Shown in pieces: positions 19,806-29,748 of a stretch of DNA of 64,000 nucleotides. Source of the DNA: Oceanobacillus manasiensis (GTDB lineage Bacteria > Bacillota > Bacilli > Bacillales > Amphibacillaceae); assembly GCF_000724085.1 (NCBI RefSeq), contig NZ_CCDL010000001.1, forward strand, positions 744,001 to 808,000, given 5' to 3'. A program made the position numbers and the translations under genes. The notes under the pieces are model-generated. The model did not search any database. It worked only from the letters and a program-made list of their open reading frames with translations, and was not told where the DNA came from. Position 1 is the stretch's first letter, and every line of letters begins with the position of its first letter.

Positions 19806-21857
19806 ATGTCGGATGAACGTAAAGTTGATGGCAACAGTAAAAATGAGCAGCTGGAAGCTTATCGAGTCGATGACAGTGGCAAAAAGTTAACAACAAATCA
19901 AGGATTAAGAGTATCTGAGGATGAGTTTTCTTTAAAAGCGGGAGAAAGAGGACCAACCCTAATGGAAGACTTTCATTTTCGTGAAAAGATGACTCATTTT
20001 GATCATGAGCGTATACCAGAGCGGATTGTTCATGCAAGAGGGTATGCGGCACATGGGGAGTTTGAATTATATGAATCTATGAAACCCTATACTAAAGCTA
20101 AGTTCTTACAGGAACCTGGGTCTAAGACGCCAGTATTTGTGAGATACTCAACGGTAGCTGGATCTAAAGGTTCTGGTGAGCTAGCAAGAGACGTTCGTGG
20201 TTTTGCAACTAAATTTTATACAGAAGAAGGTAATTATGACCTTGTCGGTAATAACATACCTGTATTTTTCATTCAAGACGCAGTAAAGTTTCCCGACTTA
20301 ATACACGCTGTAAAACCGGAGCCACATAACGGCATACCACAAGCTGCTTCTGCCCACGATACTTTTTGGGACTTTGTGGCAAACAACCAGGAATCAGCAC
20401 ATATGATTATGTGGCATTTATCAGATCGAGCAATTCCGAGAAGCTTTCGCATGATGGAAGGGTTTGGGGTACATACATTCCGCTTTGTGAATGAGGAAGG
20501 AAAAGCACATTTTGTAAAGTTTCACTGGAAGCCGAAGCTAGGAATTCATTCAACTGTATGGGATGAGGCGCAAAAGATTAACGGTAAAAACCCTGATTTC
20601 CACCGTGCTGACCTTTACGATGCAATTGAGAACGGAGACTATCCAGAATTTGAGTTTGGTGTTCAAGTCATTCCAGAAGAAGATGAATTTATATTTGATT
20701 TCGATATTCTAGATCCAACCAAAATCTGGCCGGAGGAAGATGTACCAGTTAAGATCATCGGCAAGATGACATTAAACCGAAATGTAGATAATGTTTTTGC
20801 TGAGACAGAACAAGTTGCTTTCCATCCAGGTCATGTCGTGCCGGGGATAGATTTTACCAACGACCCATTACTTCAGGGCAGGTTATTCTCCTATACGGAT
20901 ACACAACTGATCCGTCTAGGTGGTCCTAACTTCCACGAGTTGCCTATTAATCGGCCAGTTTGCCCATTCCATAATAATCAGCGTGATGGTTATGGCAGGC
21001 ATACTATTAATAAAGGACAAGTAAGCTACCATAAAAACAGCCTTGCTCGTAACACTCCAGAGCCTGCAACTCCAAGCGAGGGAGGTTACGAACACTATCA
21101 GGAAAAGGTGGATGGTAGAAAAGTTAAAACGAGAAGCGATAGTTTCAAAGATCACTTCTCACAAGCTACACTGTTTTGGAATAGTATGAGTATAGCGGAA
21201 AAAGAACACATCATACAGGCATTTTGTTTTGAGCTAGGCAAGGTTCAAAACAAGGATATACAGCAACAGGTAGTAGATATGTTTGCAAATGTTAACTTGG
21301 AGATGGCTCAACAAATTGCAGATAGTATAGGAGTAGTGGCACCTTCTGAGGGTGGACAAACTATTACAAAGGTGTCCCCAGCATTAAGTCAGGAAAACAG
21401 TACAAAGTCTGTTGCAACAAGAAAGATTGCTGTATTGTTAGATGAAGGTTATGACGGAGATGCGGTAAGCGATATCGTGGATCAATTTAAAAAGCAAGGT
21501 ATGCAGCCAGAAATCGTTGCCTCAAAGCTAGGAACAATTAAAACGGAAAAAGGTCCTCAACTCGAAGTAGATAACACGTTTCTGACGGTAGATTCTGTAC
21601 TATACGACGCTGTATATGTAGTGGGTGGGGCCCATCAAAATGAGAGTTTCCAAGGTAAGGCAGGGAACTTTACAAAAGAGGCTTTTTCTCACTTTAAACC
21701 GATTGGTGCAACACACGAAGGGGAGAAATTGTTACAGGACTTTGGTGTTACTTCCCTCGCTGCAGGTGTTATAACAGAGGGAGATTCAGATGATTTTGTT
21801 TCTCGGTTTACAGAAGCTGTTAAGCAACATCGTTTTTGGGAAAGAGATGTAGGTTAA
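19806..21857 (+). CDS. katE: Large-subunit (clade 2) catalase with DJ-1-like C-terminus
   Basis: Heme catalase that disproportionates H2O2. At 683 aa it belongs to the large-subunit group (B. subtilis KatE 686 aa). Active-site His76 ([13 protein letters not shown]), distal Asn ([15 protein letters not shown]) and the proximal heme Tyr ([14 protein letters not shown]) are visible. Residues from about 535 to the end form a Rossmann-type DJ-1/PfpI-like domain ([12 protein letters not shown]) typical of this clade. A good SigB promoter upstream indicates general-stress control, as in B. subtilis. AAGGAGG precedes the ATG. It is monocistronic with a terminator shared with the convergent symporter. 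Confidence 0.95.
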   Translation: MSDERKVDGNSKNEQLEAYRVDDSGKKLTTNQGLRVSEDEFSLKAGERGPTLMEDFHFREKMTHFDHERIPERIVHARGYAAHGEFELYESMKPYTKAKFLQEPGSKTPVFVRYSTVAGSKGSGELARDVRGFATKFYTEEGNYDLVGNNIPVFFIQDAVKFPDLIHAVKPEPHNGIPQAASAHDTFWDFVANNQESAHMIMWHLSDRAIPRSFRMMEGFGVHTFRFVNEEGKAHFVKFHWKPKLGIHSTVWDEAQKINGKNPDFHRADLYDAIENGDYPEFEFGVQVIPEEDEFIFDFDILDPTKIWPEEDVPVKIIGKMTLNRNVDNVFAETEQVAFHPGHVVPGIDFTNDPLLQGRLFSYTDTQLIRLGGPNFHELPINRPVCPFHNNQRDGYGRHTINKGQVSYHKNSLARNTPEPATPSEGGYEHYQEKVDGRKVKTRSDSFKDHFSQATLFWNSMSIAEKEHIIQAFCFELGKVQNKDIQQQVVDMFANVNLEMAQQIADSIGVVAPSEGGQTITKVSPALSQENSTKSVATRKIAVLLDEGYDGDAVSDIVDQFKKQGMQPEIVASKLGTIKTEKGPQLEVDNTFLTVDSVLYDAVYVVGGAHQNESFQGKAGNFTKEAFSHFKPIGATHEGEKLLQDFGVTSLAAGVITEGDSDDFVSRFTEAVKQHRFWERDVG

Positions 21858-21907
21858 TGATGAATATAAACTAAGGGCAAGCGACGCCATTCGTTTTAAA
21901 AAACAAT

Positions 21908-21948
21908 AAAAAAATCCAGTTATCAAATTATAATAACTGGATTTTTTT
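21908..21948. terminator. Bidirectional terminator between katE and the symporter
   Basis: AAAAAAATCCAGTTAT ... ATAACTGGATTTTTTT, perfect stem with A- and T-runs. Confidence 0.9.
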
Positions 21949-22036
21949 ATTGTATCAAAGTTGTGTTTCATTACGTAAATGCTCAAAATGTTAACGAACC
22001 GCAAAGTAAATGGGTGCTTTGTTATTAGTTTAGTAA

Positions 22037-23431
22037 TTAATCTTTTTCTGTAAATAGCGTAACGCTTGGTTCTCCACCATTCTTCTTGTATAAGCGATAT
22101 ACGTAGTCATCTGTAATAGCCTTAACCTCTTTACTGAGGAATAACATAGGGATTACATTAAAGATGACGACAAAGGCAAGCATCAGATCTAGGAATTGCC
22201 AAACGAATTGTAAGCCACCAATTGCACCAACATATATTGCAATAAGATATACCATACGCATTGATTTTGCAGCAGTTAAGCCTGACAAGAACTCTGCCTG
22301 TTTTTCCCCAAAGAATATGAGAATTCCAATTGTCGTAATAACGAAAAATAGAAGGAATATAGCAACAAATATACCACCAAATGTTGAACCATAAAAATCA
22401 GAAAAGGCAACGGTAATCATGCTTGATGCATTCGCTGATTCTACTTTTGTCCATGCACCTGTAACAAGAACAAGAATTCCAGATACCGTACAAATCACGA
22501 TGGTATCAATAAATACACTGAAGACTCCCCAGAAAGCTTGTTTTGAAGGATGGTCAGTTTGTGCCGGTGCATGAGCGATAGGTCCTGTACCTAGTCCAGC
22601 TTCATTGGAATATAACCCTCTGGCGATACCCCAACGAATAGCCTGTGCAATTGCTGCACCTGCGAAGCCTCCTGTTGCTGAGATAGGTGTGAAAGCATGT
22701 GTAAAGATTAAACTAAATACAGTCCCTAATTGATCTACATTAGCGAAAATTACAATTAACGAAAGGGTAAGGTAGGTTAAAACCATAAATGGTACCAGCT
22801 TATCGGTCACATTTGCAATACGTTTTATCCCACCAAATATAATGAATCCGATCACAATGAGAATTCCAATCCCCGTCACATGTACAGACCAGTCAAAAGC
22901 TCCCTGAAGCTGTGTGGCGATCGAGTTAGATTGCACCATTACACTTGGAATAGCTTCAAGCATTAAAAAGACAGCAAATAAGGTGGCAATTACTTTCCAG
23001 CCCAGAGCTTTGCGTATATAGTACTGAGGACCACCAACCCACTCACCATTTTCATTTTTCTCTCTGTACTTCATACCGAGCACAATTTCACTATACCTTG
23101 TTGCCATGCCTATTAAAGCGACCATCCACATCCAGAAAAGGGCGCCTGGTCCACCGAGTGAGATAGCCACTGGTACACCAACAATGTTCGTTGCTCCGGC
23201 CGTTGAGGCAAGAGCAGAAGTAAATGCTTGGAAGGGGGTAATTGTCCCTTTCTCTTTGTTCTTTTTAAATATTTGTCCAACTGTCTTCTTTAGTATGTGT
23301 CCAAACATCCGAAACTGAAAGAATTTCAAACGGAAAGTATACAATATCCCCGTTGCAATTAATAGAATGGATAATACATAAGTCCAAAAGAAATCGGATA
23401 TGCTTGCGATTAAGTTTTCAAATCCTGCCAT
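22037..23431 (-). CDS. Alanine/glycine:Na+ symporter (AGCS family)
   Basis: Sodium-coupled amino-acid symporter in the plasma membrane, AlsT-like. Family signatures include TPFQAFTSALASTAGATNIVGVP (about 64-86) and GLYSNEAGLGTGPIAHA (about 272-288). At 464 aa with about eleven hydrophobic helices it is full length. A ribosome site GGAG precedes the ATG. It is monocistronic. The substrate (alanine, glycine or glutamine) cannot be decided from sequence alone. It is divergent from the actin-like gene and shares its upstream region with the repeat-rich stretch. Confidence 0.88.
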   Translation of the reverse strand: MAGFENLIASISDFFWTYVLSILLIATGILYTFRLKFFQFRMFGHILKKTVGQIFKKNKEKGTITPFQAFTSALASTAGATNIVGVPVAISLGGPGALFWMWMVALIGMATRYSEIVLGMKYREKNENGEWVGGPQYYIRKALGWKVIATLFAVFLMLEAIPSVMVQSNSIATQLQGAFDWSVHVTGIGILIVIGFIIFGGIKRIANVTDKLVPFMVLTYLTLSLIVIFANVDQLGTVFSLIFTHAFTPISATGGFAGAAIAQAIRWGIARGLYSNEAGLGTGPIAHAPAQTDHPSKQAFWGVFSVFIDTIVICTVSGILVLVTGAWTKVESANASSMITVAFSDFYGSTFGGIFVAIFLLFFVITTIGILIFFGEKQAEFLSGLTAAKSMRMVYLIAIYVGAIGGLQFVWQFLDLMLAFVVIFNVIPMLFLSKEVKAITDDYVYRLYKKNGGEPSVTLFTEKD

Positions 23432-23514
23432 GTTGTCAGCTCCAATTTTTTATTTTATTTTTCTTTGATACCCGCTCAGATAAAAAGTTAGTCATTAATT
23501 TAGGAGGGGATTTT

Positions 23515-23642
23515 TGTATACGATTTTCGTACACTTGCAAACAATTACGTATACAAAAAGAAAACATTTTTGAATACATGTGTACAAATCCGATTGCAAG
23601 TTGATATAACAACGAATGCAAAATTGCACACATGTATACGTG
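23515..23642. repeat. Repeat-rich, parC-like centromere candidate
   Basis: About 130 bp between divergent genes contain three exact copies of TGTATACG (23515-23522, reverse at 23548-23555, 23633-23640), degenerate copies (CGTACAC at 23528, TGTGTACA at 23579), and TTGCAA-type units (23535, 23594, TGCA...TTGCA at 23617-23628). Clusters of short repeats just upstream of parM are where ParR-binding centromeres lie in plasmid ParMRC systems. ParR binding is inferred. The rest of 23432-23807 shows no gene. Confidence 0.5.
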
Positions 23643-23807
23643 AAAGAATACGACTTTAGAAGGATTGCTATTTTTGAACAAAACTATTAATCTAGTAGAT
23701 ACGGAAAATTAATGAGAAAAGTGGTATCGGTCGTGTTACGTAATGCAGACTAGAGCCCTCACTATTATTGAATTTTCCTATCTATTAAAGAAGGAGATTT
23801 TTCTATT

Positions 23808-24986
23808 ATGACAAAATCAAGAATTGCAGCAGTGGATGTAGGAAATGATGCCTTGAAAGCAAACTTTGGAAAAATGGAGAATGAAGTCTATATTCCAAAT
23901 GTGGTTGCACAGGACATGGAGGACCGACCAGTTATCGGGATTGAAGAACTGGATGATAAAAGTGTATTAGATAATTTACATATACGCGTACACTCCCCTG
24001 CCCTAGAGGAGAACAACGTCGTTTATCGTGTTGGTAATTTAGCTACAAAAACGAATAACTCAACAGAACTTGACATTGGAAGCAATAAATCCGAAGAGGA
24101 CCAGACTCTTGTCATGCTATTTGCTTCCTTAGCATTGGATGCAGTAGAGTCAGGGGCCTTTAAAGCAGGAAAGAACGATGTAATTGATGCGAACTATACG
24201 CTAGGTACAGGGTTGCCATTACGTGAAGTGAAAGAAGGAAAGGATGTTGGTTACAGATCCCAACTTCTAGGTTCTGTTCATCAAATTGAATTTTTAATTA
24301 CACCAAAACATCAAGGAAAGAAGATAAACATTAAATTTGATGAAGTAAAGGTATATCCAGAAGGCTTTGCGGCGTATGTTAACCTCATCATGGATAATGA
24401 TCTTAATGTTATCAACAAGGAACTAATTGATAAGCAAATACTTATTCAGGATATTGGTGGGTTATCAACAGATATTGCAGTTATCCGTAACCGCAATGTG
24501 GATGATGATAAGGCACAAGGGTTTAATCTTGGGGTTTCCGAATCATTGGAACAAATTCGTGAAGAAATACGCATTAAGCATGGTGTAGAGCTTGATAGTC
24601 GTAGAGATGTTGTTGACATTATAACGAGAAATAATGACAGACACCATATTATGGTGAAGGGAAGCAGAACGAATGTACACGATATTACTGATCATATTCT
24701 GCTAGAACTTGCCAAAAAGGAATATAGATTCCTTCGCAATGTTTGGGCAAAAAACTCTCAATCAGAGATTTGCTATTTTGTTGGAGGCGGCTCTGCTGTT
24801 CTTAAAGATTACCTAAAAGCGTTAAATAATAAGCTTGATGGGTACAATATTGAGTTCTTTGAGGATGAGAATGAAAGTATCTGGATGATGGCTAATGCTT
24901 ACTATAAGCTAATAACAGACTTTGCAAGAAAAACAGAAAAAGAGAGTGCGAAAGAAGAGACAACGACCACTACAAAAGCTAAATAG
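23808..24986 (+). CDS. Actin-like ParM/StbA-family ATPase
   Basis: Filament-forming actin homologue of the kind that pushes plasmid copies apart. Actin/Hsp70-fold motifs are in order: phosphate-1 loop AAVDVGNDALKANFG at the N-terminus, phosphate-2 loop IQDIGGLSTDIAVI near residue 222, and adenosine loop YFVGGGSAVLKDYL near 324. At 392 aa it resembles the Bacillus ParM/Alp group rather than MreB or FtsA. The Lys/Thr/Glu-rich tail is low complexity. AAGAAGGAG precedes the ATG. It is followed 9 bp later by a ParR-like gene. Finding it between a symporter and an ECF sigma operon, with no rep gene or integrase nearby, is unusual. Confidence 0.85.
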   Translation: MTKSRIAAVDVGNDALKANFGKMENEVYIPNVVAQDMEDRPVIGIEELDDKSVLDNLHIRVHSPALEENNVVYRVGNLATKTNNSTELDIGSNKSEEDQTLVMLFASLALDAVESGAFKAGKNDVIDANYTLGTGLPLREVKEGKDVGYRSQLLGSVHQIEFLITPKHQGKKINIKFDEVKVYPEGFAAYVNLIMDNDLNVINKELIDKQILIQDIGGLSTDIAVIRNRNVDDDKAQGFNLGVSESLEQIREEIRIKHGVELDSRRDVVDIITRNNDRHHIMVKGSRTNVHDITDHILLELAKKEYRFLRNVWAKNSQSEICYFVGGGSAVLKDYLKALNNKLDGYNIEFFEDENESIWMMANAYYKLITDFARKTEKESAKEETTTTTKAK

Positions 24987-24995
24987 GGTGAGGGC

Positions 24996-25550
24996 ATGAC
25001 AAAGAAAACAATTGAAAGAGGGCAGTCCATCACATTTCGAGTGCCTTCAGATACACCTGATTATCTTTTAAAACAGCTGCAACAGCTAAAAGAAACAGCT
25101 CGCAGAAACTTTTCAAGTGAAATTGCACAATTTGTTTTAAAGGGGTTAAATGAGAATCCTACAAGGGAACGGGAATCGATTACCGTTCCCTTACCCCAAA
25201 GATTAACGAAAGAACAAAAAAGCTGGCTGAAACACGAACATTCTGAGGCATTAATCGGAAGTCTTGTGTATCAACTATTAAGTGATCCAATGCGGGCCAC
25301 AACCTTGCTCGCTTCACTCAATCGGGATGCCTATCATTTAGAGGATGAGCCGGCACTGCATACAGAGCATGATGAGCCAGTGGAGACAATGAAGACAGAA
25401 GAAAAGGAAAGCCATGTACCAAAGAACTTGGAGATTGACTTAGATGATGTCGATATAGATGGCTTGGAGATAGAAACAACAGAGAGTGTGAAGCAAGAGC
25501 CGCAAGAGGAAGATCCGTTAGGTGATTTCTTTGCCAGTATGAATAAATAA
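24996..25550 (+). CDS. ParR-like ribbon-helix-helix partner of the actin homologue
   Basis: Small protein (184 aa) directly behind parM. Residues 8-50 (RGQSITFRVPSDTPDYLLKQ then helices) look like a ribbon-helix-helix DNA-binding module. The C-terminal half is very acidic (DLDDVDIDGLEIE) and ends in DPLGDFFASMNK. In ParMRC systems the adaptor ParR binds the centromere with its N-terminus and caps the filament with its C-terminal peptide; the same division of labour is inferred here from layout and gene order. No family name is certain. GGTGAGGGC precedes the ATG. The unit ends at a strong terminator. Confidence 0.65.
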   Translation: MTKKTIERGQSITFRVPSDTPDYLLKQLQQLKETARRNFSSEIAQFVLKGLNENPTRERESITVPLPQRLTKEQKSWLKHEHSEALIGSLVYQLLSDPMRATTLLASLNRDAYHLEDEPALHTEHDEPVETMKTEEKESHVPKNLEIDLDDVDIDGLEIETTESVKQEPQEEDPLGDFFASMNK

Positions 25551-25552
25551 AC

Positions 25553-25596
25553 AACTGTCATGATAAGTGAGCATACTTATTATGGCAGTTTTTTTT
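25553..25596 (+). terminator. Terminator after the parMR-like pair
   Basis: AACTGTCATGATAAGT-GAGCAT-ACTTATTATGGCAGTT followed by a run of eight T. Confidence 0.88.
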
Positions 25597-25769
25597 ATGT
25601 GGATAAGCACATGGTATTAAACAATAAGGTACATATCTGTGGATGAGTCTGAATTAGGAGTTGTATATAAAAAACTTTTCAACAATAAATTTGCGTGAGC
25701 AAAAACTTTTTAAGCATTTCTAAGGTATATAGAGTAGAACGTTTTTCAGAAGGAGGATTGGCTCTATTG

Positions 25770-26303
25770 ATGGATCGAGAAAATAAGCTCATCAAGAAAG
25801 TAAAAAAAGGCGATCAGCGAGCTTTTAAAAAATTGTACGATATATATGCTGATTATTCTTATCGGACAGCGTATGGCATTACGAGAAATCAAGCTGATTC
25901 AGCAGATATTGTCCAGGAAACATTTATAAAACTATACCGAAACATTCATTTATTTGATATGAATAGAGCATTTAAACCATGGTTTTATCGACTATTAATT
26001 AATGAGGCAAGACGCTATATAGGAAAGGTTTCAAAGCAGGCGATCAGTATTGAATCCGAAGAATTGCTTGATTATTTGCATACAACTTCAGATGGTGAAT
26101 TAAACTTTGACGAGCTGGATATAGCGATGGAGCAATTAGAGGAAAATCATCGCACTGTAATTATATTAAAATATTTAAACGACTTTACAGAAAAAGAAAT
26201 AGCAGAAATTCTTGAACTAAATCTAAATACGGTGAAATCCAGATTATTTAAAGCGCGGAGGAAGCTAAAAATGATAATGGGGGGTGCTGCGGATGAGGAA
26301 TAA
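25770..26303 (+). CDS. ECF-type RNA polymerase sigma factor
   Basis: Extracytoplasmic-function sigma factor. The sigma-2 region spans about residues 10-85 (QADSADIVQETFIKLYRN) and the sigma-4 region the last 60 (LNDFTEKEIAEILELNLNTVKSRLFKARRKL). AGAAGGAGG lies 13 bases before the ATG at 25770 and 10 before a TTG at 25767, so 177 or 178 aa; a frame upstream to 25695 is not supported. It overlaps by 11 bp the next gene, a one-pass membrane protein that is probably its anti-sigma factor. I did not recognise a SigW-like TGAAAC/CGTA promoter upstream. The regulon is unknown. Confidence 0.88.
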   Translation: MDRENKLIKKVKKGDQRAFKKLYDIYADYSYRTAYGITRNQADSADIVQETFIKLYRNIHLFDMNRAFKPWFYRLLINEARRYIGKVSKQAISIESEELLDYLHTTSDGELNFDELDIAMEQLEENHRTVIILKYLNDFTEKEIAEILELNLNTVKSRLFKARRKLKMIMGGAADEE

Positions 26304-27063
26304 ACATGATTTTGATAATAAATTGCACGAGGAATTGCATAAACATACTGAAGTTGATTCCCAACTTAAACAAGAAACATGGGATAAGATTCAACAAGAA
26401 TTATTCCGTGCTGAACGTAAACCCCGTAGCAAGAAAAAGAGCGCTATTGCGGCACTAGGCACTGTAGCAGCAATCCTGATCCTTACGCTTGGACTTATGA
26501 CGAATACAGGTCAAGCTATGATTCAGAATCTTAAAGATATGTTTGTCGAAGAAAAGCAGGAAGAGATAGAAATAGAAGGCCAAAAGGAAGAGAGCGATAC
26601 ACAATTGGAAGCAAATGAAGCTTTGCGTTATGTCATCTACGTGGATGAAGACAGATACAAAATGGTCCAAGGTGAGGAAGTGGATCGAATTGAAACAAAG
26701 GAGCCACTCGGTGAAAGATATCCAGATGTCTTTATGGAAATAAGCAGGAGAGAGAATACCACCACAGAGAAAGTGTTACGAGACATTAAACGTGAAATAA
26801 AAAAGGATGGTTTAGAAGTAGCAAGACAGGAGAGTGTTACAGAACCAATAGAAGCAGAGGTAGTTCAGGGGATGGGTGAGGAAACGACGAACGAAGCAGG
26901 TAAGACAGGACATCAATGGGATACACCGATTCATAGATACTACGTGACAGAAACAAAAGAAAACCAAGTGTTCGTTATTAAACAAGCATATTTCTTAGAG
27001 GCAGAAGAAGGGCATGGGGCCCGTTTTCATTATATGCTTGAGAGCTTTGAGATAGTGGATTAA
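26293..27063 (+). CDS. Probable membrane anti-sigma factor
   Basis: 256 aa with a cytosolic N-terminus (about 1-48, basic KPRSKKK just before the membrane), one transmembrane helix (about 50-70, IAALGTVAAILILTLGLM) and an acidic extracytoplasmic domain of about 180 residues. This layout and the 11-bp overlap with the sigma gene indicate an anti-sigma factor that holds the sigma at the membrane. No zinc-binding HxxxCxxC anti-sigma motif is present. GGGGGGT precedes the ATG at 26293; a GTG at 26284 is less likely. The outer domain is not one I recognise. The next gene begins 15 bp later and may share the transcript. Confidence 0.7.
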   Translation: MRNKHDFDNKLHEELHKHTEVDSQLKQETWDKIQQELFRAERKPRSKKKSAIAALGTVAAILILTLGLMTNTGQAMIQNLKDMFVEEKQEEIEIEGQKEESDTQLEANEALRYVIYVDEDRYKMVQGEEVDRIETKEPLGERYPDVFMEISRRENTTTEKVLRDIKREIKKDGLEVARQESVTEPIEAEVVQGMGEETTNEAGKTGHQWDTPIHRYYVTETKENQVFVIKQAYFLEAEEGHGARFHYMLESFEIVD

Positions 27064-27078
27064 AAGGGGGGATATACC

Positions 27079-28983
27079 ATGTGTGGTTTTGTTGGTGTTT
27101 TATTAAAAGAGAAAGCATTACAATTTAGTACAGATCATTTAGAAGACATTAAAGAGAGCAGCAATCTCATTAATCATAGAGGTCCAGATGAGGAAGGGTT
27201 TTTTAATGATTCATCCATCGCTCTTTCATTTAAAAGGTTAAGCATAATTGACCATGCTGGTGGTCAGCAACCATGGTTGTTTGGCGATGATCGCTATCGG
27301 ATGGTGTTTAATGGAGAAATATATAATTTCAAACAACTGCGAAGCCAATTAGAGGAGAAAGGGCATGCTTTTTACACAACTTCTGATACAGAAGTAATTG
27401 GTGCCATGTTTTTAGAGAAGGGCGTAGAAGCTTTTACAGAATTACGAGGGATGTTTGCGATCATCATTTGGGATAGGCAAGAGAAGGCCTTATACGGCGC
27501 AAGAGATGCATTTGGCATAAAGCCATTCTACTATTCTGAGAGTGACAGCGAGCTTATCATGGCATCGGAGAAGAAAAGTATTACGTATTTAACACAACGG
27601 AAAAAAGTACATGAAGTGGCGTTACAGTACTATATGTCTTTTCAGTATGTGCCAGATCCAATGAGTCTAACGGAAGGGGTGCAACGTCTAGAACCGGGGC
27701 ATTATTTTGTGAAAAAATGGAACAAACCAATAAGAAAACAGCGCTATTTCCATGCAACTTTTGAACCTGTTAAAGGTAATGAACAACAGATTATTCGGTG
27801 TGTTCGTGATGTAATGCTTGATTCTGTAGAAAAACATATGCAAAGCGACGCACCACTAGGAGCTTTTTTATCTGGTGGAATTGATTCAACCTTTATTGTT
27901 GGATTGGCAAAAGAAGTTGACCCCCACATCAAAACATTTTCCGTAGGCTTTGAGGTGGATGGCTATTCAGAGATATCGGTTGCAGAAAAAAGCGCGGAAG
28001 TAATGGGAGTGCAAAATTTCACCCGAAATATCTCAGCTGAAGACTACGTAAATGCATTGCCTAAGATTATGTGGCATATGGATGACCCCTTGGCAGATCC
28101 TGCTTCTATACCACTTTATTTTGTTGCACAGGAGGCAGGTAAGCAAGTGAAGGTGGTCCTTTCCGGTGAAGGGGCAGATGAACTATTTGGTGGGTATACA
28201 ATCTACCGAGAACCAACTTCTTTAAAGTTTTTTGAGTATATGCCAAATATGTTACTTCGCCTATTAAATAAGCTGGCAGCTATTTTTCCAGAAGGGATGA
28301 AAGGGAAAAGCTTCCTAGAACGTGGAACCACACCACTTCAACAAAGGTATATTGGGAATGCCAAAATGTTTGAGGAAAAGGAGAAAGCGCAACTATTGCA
28401 ACATTATGATAAGGATGCCAAGTACCTGAACTGGACTTCAAACCTTTATAAAAACGTACAGTCATGCCACAAGGTTCACCAAATGCAGTATATTGATATA
28501 CACACATGGCTACCTGGCGATATTTTGTTAAAGGCAGATAAGATGACGATGGCGCATTCACTTGAACTAAGAGTCCCTTTCTTGGATAAGGAAGTGTTTG
28601 AGGTTGCAAGGAAGCTGGAAGTGGAGAGTAACTTTACTTCAGGTACCACCAAGGCAATTCTAAGAAAAGCAGCAGAAGGAATTGTGCCTGAACACGTTAT
28701 AAATCGGAGGAAGTTAGGGTTCCCTGTGCCAATTAAGAGCTGGTTACGAAATGAGCTGTATTCTTGGGCTGAAAATCTAATAAATCAAAGCGAAACCAAT
28801 TATGTGATCGATAAGCAGATTGCCAGGGAATTGCTAGCTAGTCATGCAATTGGAAAAAGAGACTACTCACGTAAACTTTGGACAATTCTAATGTTTATGC
28901 AATGGCATCAAATCTACGTTGAACAAGAATATGATGTATCCCCATTTAATCAAGTGAAGCAACGGGCAAGAGTGACATCCTAA
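27079..28983 (+). CDS. asnO: Asparagine synthase (glutamine-hydrolysing), AsnO-like
   Basis: Converts aspartate, glutamine and ATP to asparagine. Class II amidotransferase domain with catalytic Cys2 (MCGFVG), then the synthetase domain with PP-loop LSGGIDST near residue 265 and SGEGADELFGGY near 362. At 634 aa it is closest in size and feel to B. subtilis AsnO (YisO, 614 aa), which acts in sporulation, rather than AsnB. In some bacteria related enzymes amidate cell-wall precursors, so the substrate is not certain. AAAAGGGGGG precedes the ATG. It lies 15 bp behind the anti-sigma gene with no terminator between, so sigma-linked control is possible. Confidence 0.88.
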   Translation: MCGFVGVLLKEKALQFSTDHLEDIKESSNLINHRGPDEEGFFNDSSIALSFKRLSIIDHAGGQQPWLFGDDRYRMVFNGEIYNFKQLRSQLEEKGHAFYTTSDTEVIGAMFLEKGVEAFTELRGMFAIIIWDRQEKALYGARDAFGIKPFYYSESDSELIMASEKKSITYLTQRKKVHEVALQYYMSFQYVPDPMSLTEGVQRLEPGHYFVKKWNKPIRKQRYFHATFEPVKGNEQQIIRCVRDVMLDSVEKHMQSDAPLGAFLSGGIDSTFIVGLAKEVDPHIKTFSVGFEVDGYSEISVAEKSAEVMGVQNFTRNISAEDYVNALPKIMWHMDDPLADPASIPLYFVAQEAGKQVKVVLSGEGADELFGGYTIYREPTSLKFFEYMPNMLLRLLNKLAAIFPEGMKGKSFLERGTTPLQQRYIGNAKMFEEKEKAQLLQHYDKDAKYLNWTSNLYKNVQSCHKVHQMQYIDIHTWLPGDILLKADKMTMAHSLELRVPFLDKEVFEVARKLEVESNFTSGTTKAILRKAAEGIVPEHVINRRKLGFPVPIKSWLRNELYSWAENLINQSETNYVIDKQIARELLASHAIGKRDYSRKLWTILMFMQWHQIYVEQEYDVSPFNQVKQRARVTS

Positions 28984-29054
28984 TAAACCAGCATAATAAT
29001 TAGAGAAGTGTGTCAAACTAACTCTAATAACTGAAGGGTATGGGAGTTGTTAGG

Positions 29055-29708
29055 ATGGAGTTTGATTGGATATGGAAATCTATTATCATTGTACTGGGTG
29101 GAACCTTTCTATTACGGTTAGCAGGTAGAAAATCGATCTCCCAAATGACGTTAGCTCAGACTGTAATTATGATTGGGATTGGTTCCCTTCTCATTCAACC
29201 ACTAGCTGGAGAGAGTATTTGGGTCACGCTTAGTGTTGGTGCAGTACTAGTATTAACATTGATTGCAATGGAGTTCATTCAAATTAAAGGTGACTTTTTT
29301 GAAAACCTTATTACAGGTAAATCAAAGGTGCTAATAAAAGATGGTGTTATTCAAGAAGAGAATTTAAAAAAGCTACGGTTAACTGTGGATCAATTGGAGA
29401 TGAACCTACGTCAGAAGAATGTGCAGCGTATTAATGATGTACAGTGGGCAACACTTGAACCAAATGGGCAGGTTGGTTTTACATTAAAGCCCGATTCTCA
29501 GCCTGTAACAAAGAAGGAGTTTCAGCAGCTGGCTGATGATATAAAAGCTTATTTACAAACGATGGCGCCGACGCAACAGGTCGAACAGCTGAATAATCAA
29601 TTACAGACGTTGACAGCTCAGATTCAATCTAACACGAATTCAGAGGGATTATTTCAAGAAGTACAATATAAACAGCATGAGAATACTCCGCCGAAGAGGT
29701 TGCAGTAA
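29055..29708 (+). CDS. DUF421 membrane protein (YetF/YdfR-like)
   Basis: 217 aa with three N-terminal membrane helices (about 5-75) followed by the DUF421 cytosolic domain (ITGKSKVLIKDGVIQEENLKKLRLT) and a glutamine-rich C-terminal helix. B. subtilis has several paralogues (YetF, YrbG, YdfS, YkjA) of poorly known, envelope-related function. The domain normally contains the R-x-x-G-[RK]-x-x-[IVL] membrane motif, seen here as RLAGRKSIS. GGGAG stands 8 bases before the ATG at 29055; the ATG at 29040 lacks a usable site. Confidence 0.8.
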   Translation: MEFDWIWKSIIIVLGGTFLLRLAGRKSISQMTLAQTVIMIGIGSLLIQPLAGESIWVTLSVGAVLVLTLIAMEFIQIKGDFFENLITGKSKVLIKDGVIQEENLKKLRLTVDQLEMNLRQKNVQRINDVQWATLEPNGQVGFTLKPDSQPVTKKEFQQLADDIKAYLQTMAPTQQVEQLNNQLQTLTAQIQSNTNSEGLFQEVQYKQHENTPPKRLQ

Positions 29709-29748
29709 AAGCACTTCCCTTTAGAATAACATCTTGCCATAATAGAAA

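Noticed and set aside
23515-23642. CRISPR array or plasmid iteron origin
   Set aside because: Units are short, in both orientations and irregularly spaced, without spacers; no replication initiator gene is near.
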